DNA from: Desulfurobacterium indicum
GTDB taxonomy: Bacteria; Aquificota; Aquificia; Desulfurobacteriales; Desulfurobacteriaceae
Direction: 5' to 3'
DNA length: 64,000 nucleotides
NCBI RefSeq assembly: GCF_001968985.1
Contig: NZ_MOEN01000003.1
Location: forward strand, 25,877 to 89,876
The notes below the pieces were generated by a model. That model saw only the letters and a list, made by a program, of their open reading frames with translations. It was not told the origin of the DNA and ran no database searches. The position numbers were made by a program, and so were the translations under genes. Shown piece after piece: positions 63,579-64,000 of the stretch (the first letter of the stretch is position 1; the number at the start of each line of letters is the position of its first letter).

Positions 63579-63617
63579 CCTCCTGGGGAACACCCCACAA
63601 ATACCAACCCCAGGAGG
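63579..63617 (+). promoter_or_regulatory. Hairpin masking the transposase ribosome binding site
   Basis: CCTCCTGGGG (63579-63588) and CCCCAGGAGG (63608-63617) are a perfect 10-bp inverted repeat with 19-nt loop. The right arm includes the Shine-Dalgarno AGGAGG six bases before the transposase ATG. Confidence 0.75.
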
Positions 63618-63622
63618 CAAAA

Positions 63623-64000
63623 ATGGAACTACAGAAGATTTTACCAGACCTAGTTAAGGAAGTGGTAAAGCAAACCTTAGAGTCAATCATGACGGCTGAA
63701 AGAGAAGTGTTTCTTAAAGAACATGGAGGAACAAAGAACGGCTTTTACGTTAGAAACTTAGATACTGTTATCGGTAAGCTTGAAAATCTGAGAATTCCAA
63801 GAGATAGAGAGGGAAAATTCAGAACAAAGTTGATAGAACCTTATAGAAGAAGAGATATCAATCTTGAAGACTTAATACTTGGGATGTTTGCCTCTGGTAT
63901 GAGTGCAAGAGCAGTAGCCCAGGCTCTTGAAAGCGTGTTTGAACTTAAATACTCACCCTCAACCATAAGCAAAATATCGCAGGTAACCTTAGAGGAAATA
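63623..64000 (+). CDS. IS256-family transposase, N-terminal part
   Basis: The first 126 residues of a mutator-type (IS256/IS905-like) transposase: GGTKNGFYVRNLDTVIGKLE, LRIPRDREGKF and LILGMFASGMSARAVAQALE with SPSTISKISQV are family regions. The DDE catalytic residues lie beyond the window. The gene reads in the same direction as the pel operon, with no terminator seen between, which makes read-through likely. The ribosome site lies in the hairpin at 63579-63617. Confidence 0.9.
   Translation, partial: MELQKILPDLVKEVVKQTLESIMTAEREVFLKEHGGTKNGFYVRNLDTVIGKLENLRIPRDREGKFRTKLIEPYRRRDINLEDLILGMFASGMSARAVAQALESVFELKYSPSTISKISQVTLEEI

Larger units (their letters stand above)
63541..64000 (+). mobile_element. 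IS256-family insertion element, left end (partial)
   Basis: The left end is placed near 63541 where the MFS reading stops and the sequence GTGTACGATATTTTGTGTAA resembles IS256-family inverted repeats (TTGTGTAA core). The right end, and therefore the second repeat and target duplication, lie outside the window. Confidence 0.6.

Noticed and set aside
63355..63690. 111-residue minus-strand frame at the right end
   Set aside because: Different frame from the MFS helices and it crosses the IS boundary; no membrane pattern.
1..64000. tRNA, rRNA or CRISPR array
   Set aside because: I saw no cloverleaf-like stretch, no rRNA sequence and no regularly spaced repeat, though reading by eye can miss a tRNA.

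Overview
The window looks like a chromosomal segment of a thermophilic, autotrophic Gram-negative bacterium, most likely Aquificota and probably close to Desulfurobacterium. I infer this from the low-GC, A-rich, strongly polar coding style, the Lys/Glu/Ile-rich proteins, the C5 haem pathway, lipid A genes (lpxA), a two-subunit fumarate-reductase-like enzyme and selenocysteine synthase. I cannot name the species from sequence alone. Nearly all of it is densely packed protein genes, often overlapping by 1-20 bp. I saw no tRNA, rRNA or CRISPR array, and no gene-free stretch longer than about 170 bp.

Layout. 1-8 kb: start of a rhodanese protein (possibly tRNA 2-selenouridine synthase), a small helical-repeat protein, then leftward genes for gatB, lpxA, fabZ, ispF, a degenerate receiver protein, a coiled-coil membrane protein, maf, rnc and fabF. 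8-16.4 kb: a rightward run of an HTH protein, a pilB/gspE ATPase, a DUF190 protein, aroD, hemX-like, hemA, hemC, hemD and hemB, ending at a terminator. 16.4-25.3 kb: leftward genes for an MglA-like GTPase, metal ABC permease, SPFH protein, phoU, ppa, and a four-gene ABC-2 exporter with its membrane fusion lipoprotein. 25.4-34.3 kb: a tiny membrane protein, rlmN, mtaB, a BioH-like esterase, an EAL-domain phosphodiesterase, recO, an AddA-like helicase-nuclease and a lipoprotein. 34.3-40.6 kb: ppk2, tsaD, a DUF3857/transglutaminase protein, selA and a YeiH-type permease. 40.7-50.7 kb: a cREC protein paired with archaemetzincin, gatCA, fumarate-reductase-like genes, acpS, pdxJ, mazG, a universal stress protein, mtnA, ruvA and ruvB.

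The most distinctive block is 50.8-63.4 kb: a complete Pel exopolysaccharide operon in the order pelC-D-E-F-G-A-B behind one recognisable promoter. PelD keeps an RxxD c-di-GMP inhibitory-site motif. PelF is the glycosyltransferase, PelG the flippase-like membrane protein, PelD and PelE its inner-membrane partners, PelA the hydrolase/deacetylase, and PelC/PelB the outer-membrane exit. PelB is split into an inner-membrane-anchored TPR protein and a separate outer-membrane TPR/beta-barrel protein that begins with two SPOR-like repeats, an arrangement I have not met before. Just downstream, an IS256-family element enters the window and has cut off an MFS transporter gene. Its transposase Shine-Dalgarno lies inside a perfect 10-bp inverted repeat, a likely guard against read-through from the pel operon.

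Other points worth attention are a leader that could hide the ribosome binding site of the YeiH gene, divergent promoters whose -35 boxes are the arms of one palindrome (25.3 kb), a G-quadruplex-like tract after selA, and the overlapping cREC/archaemetzincin gene pair.
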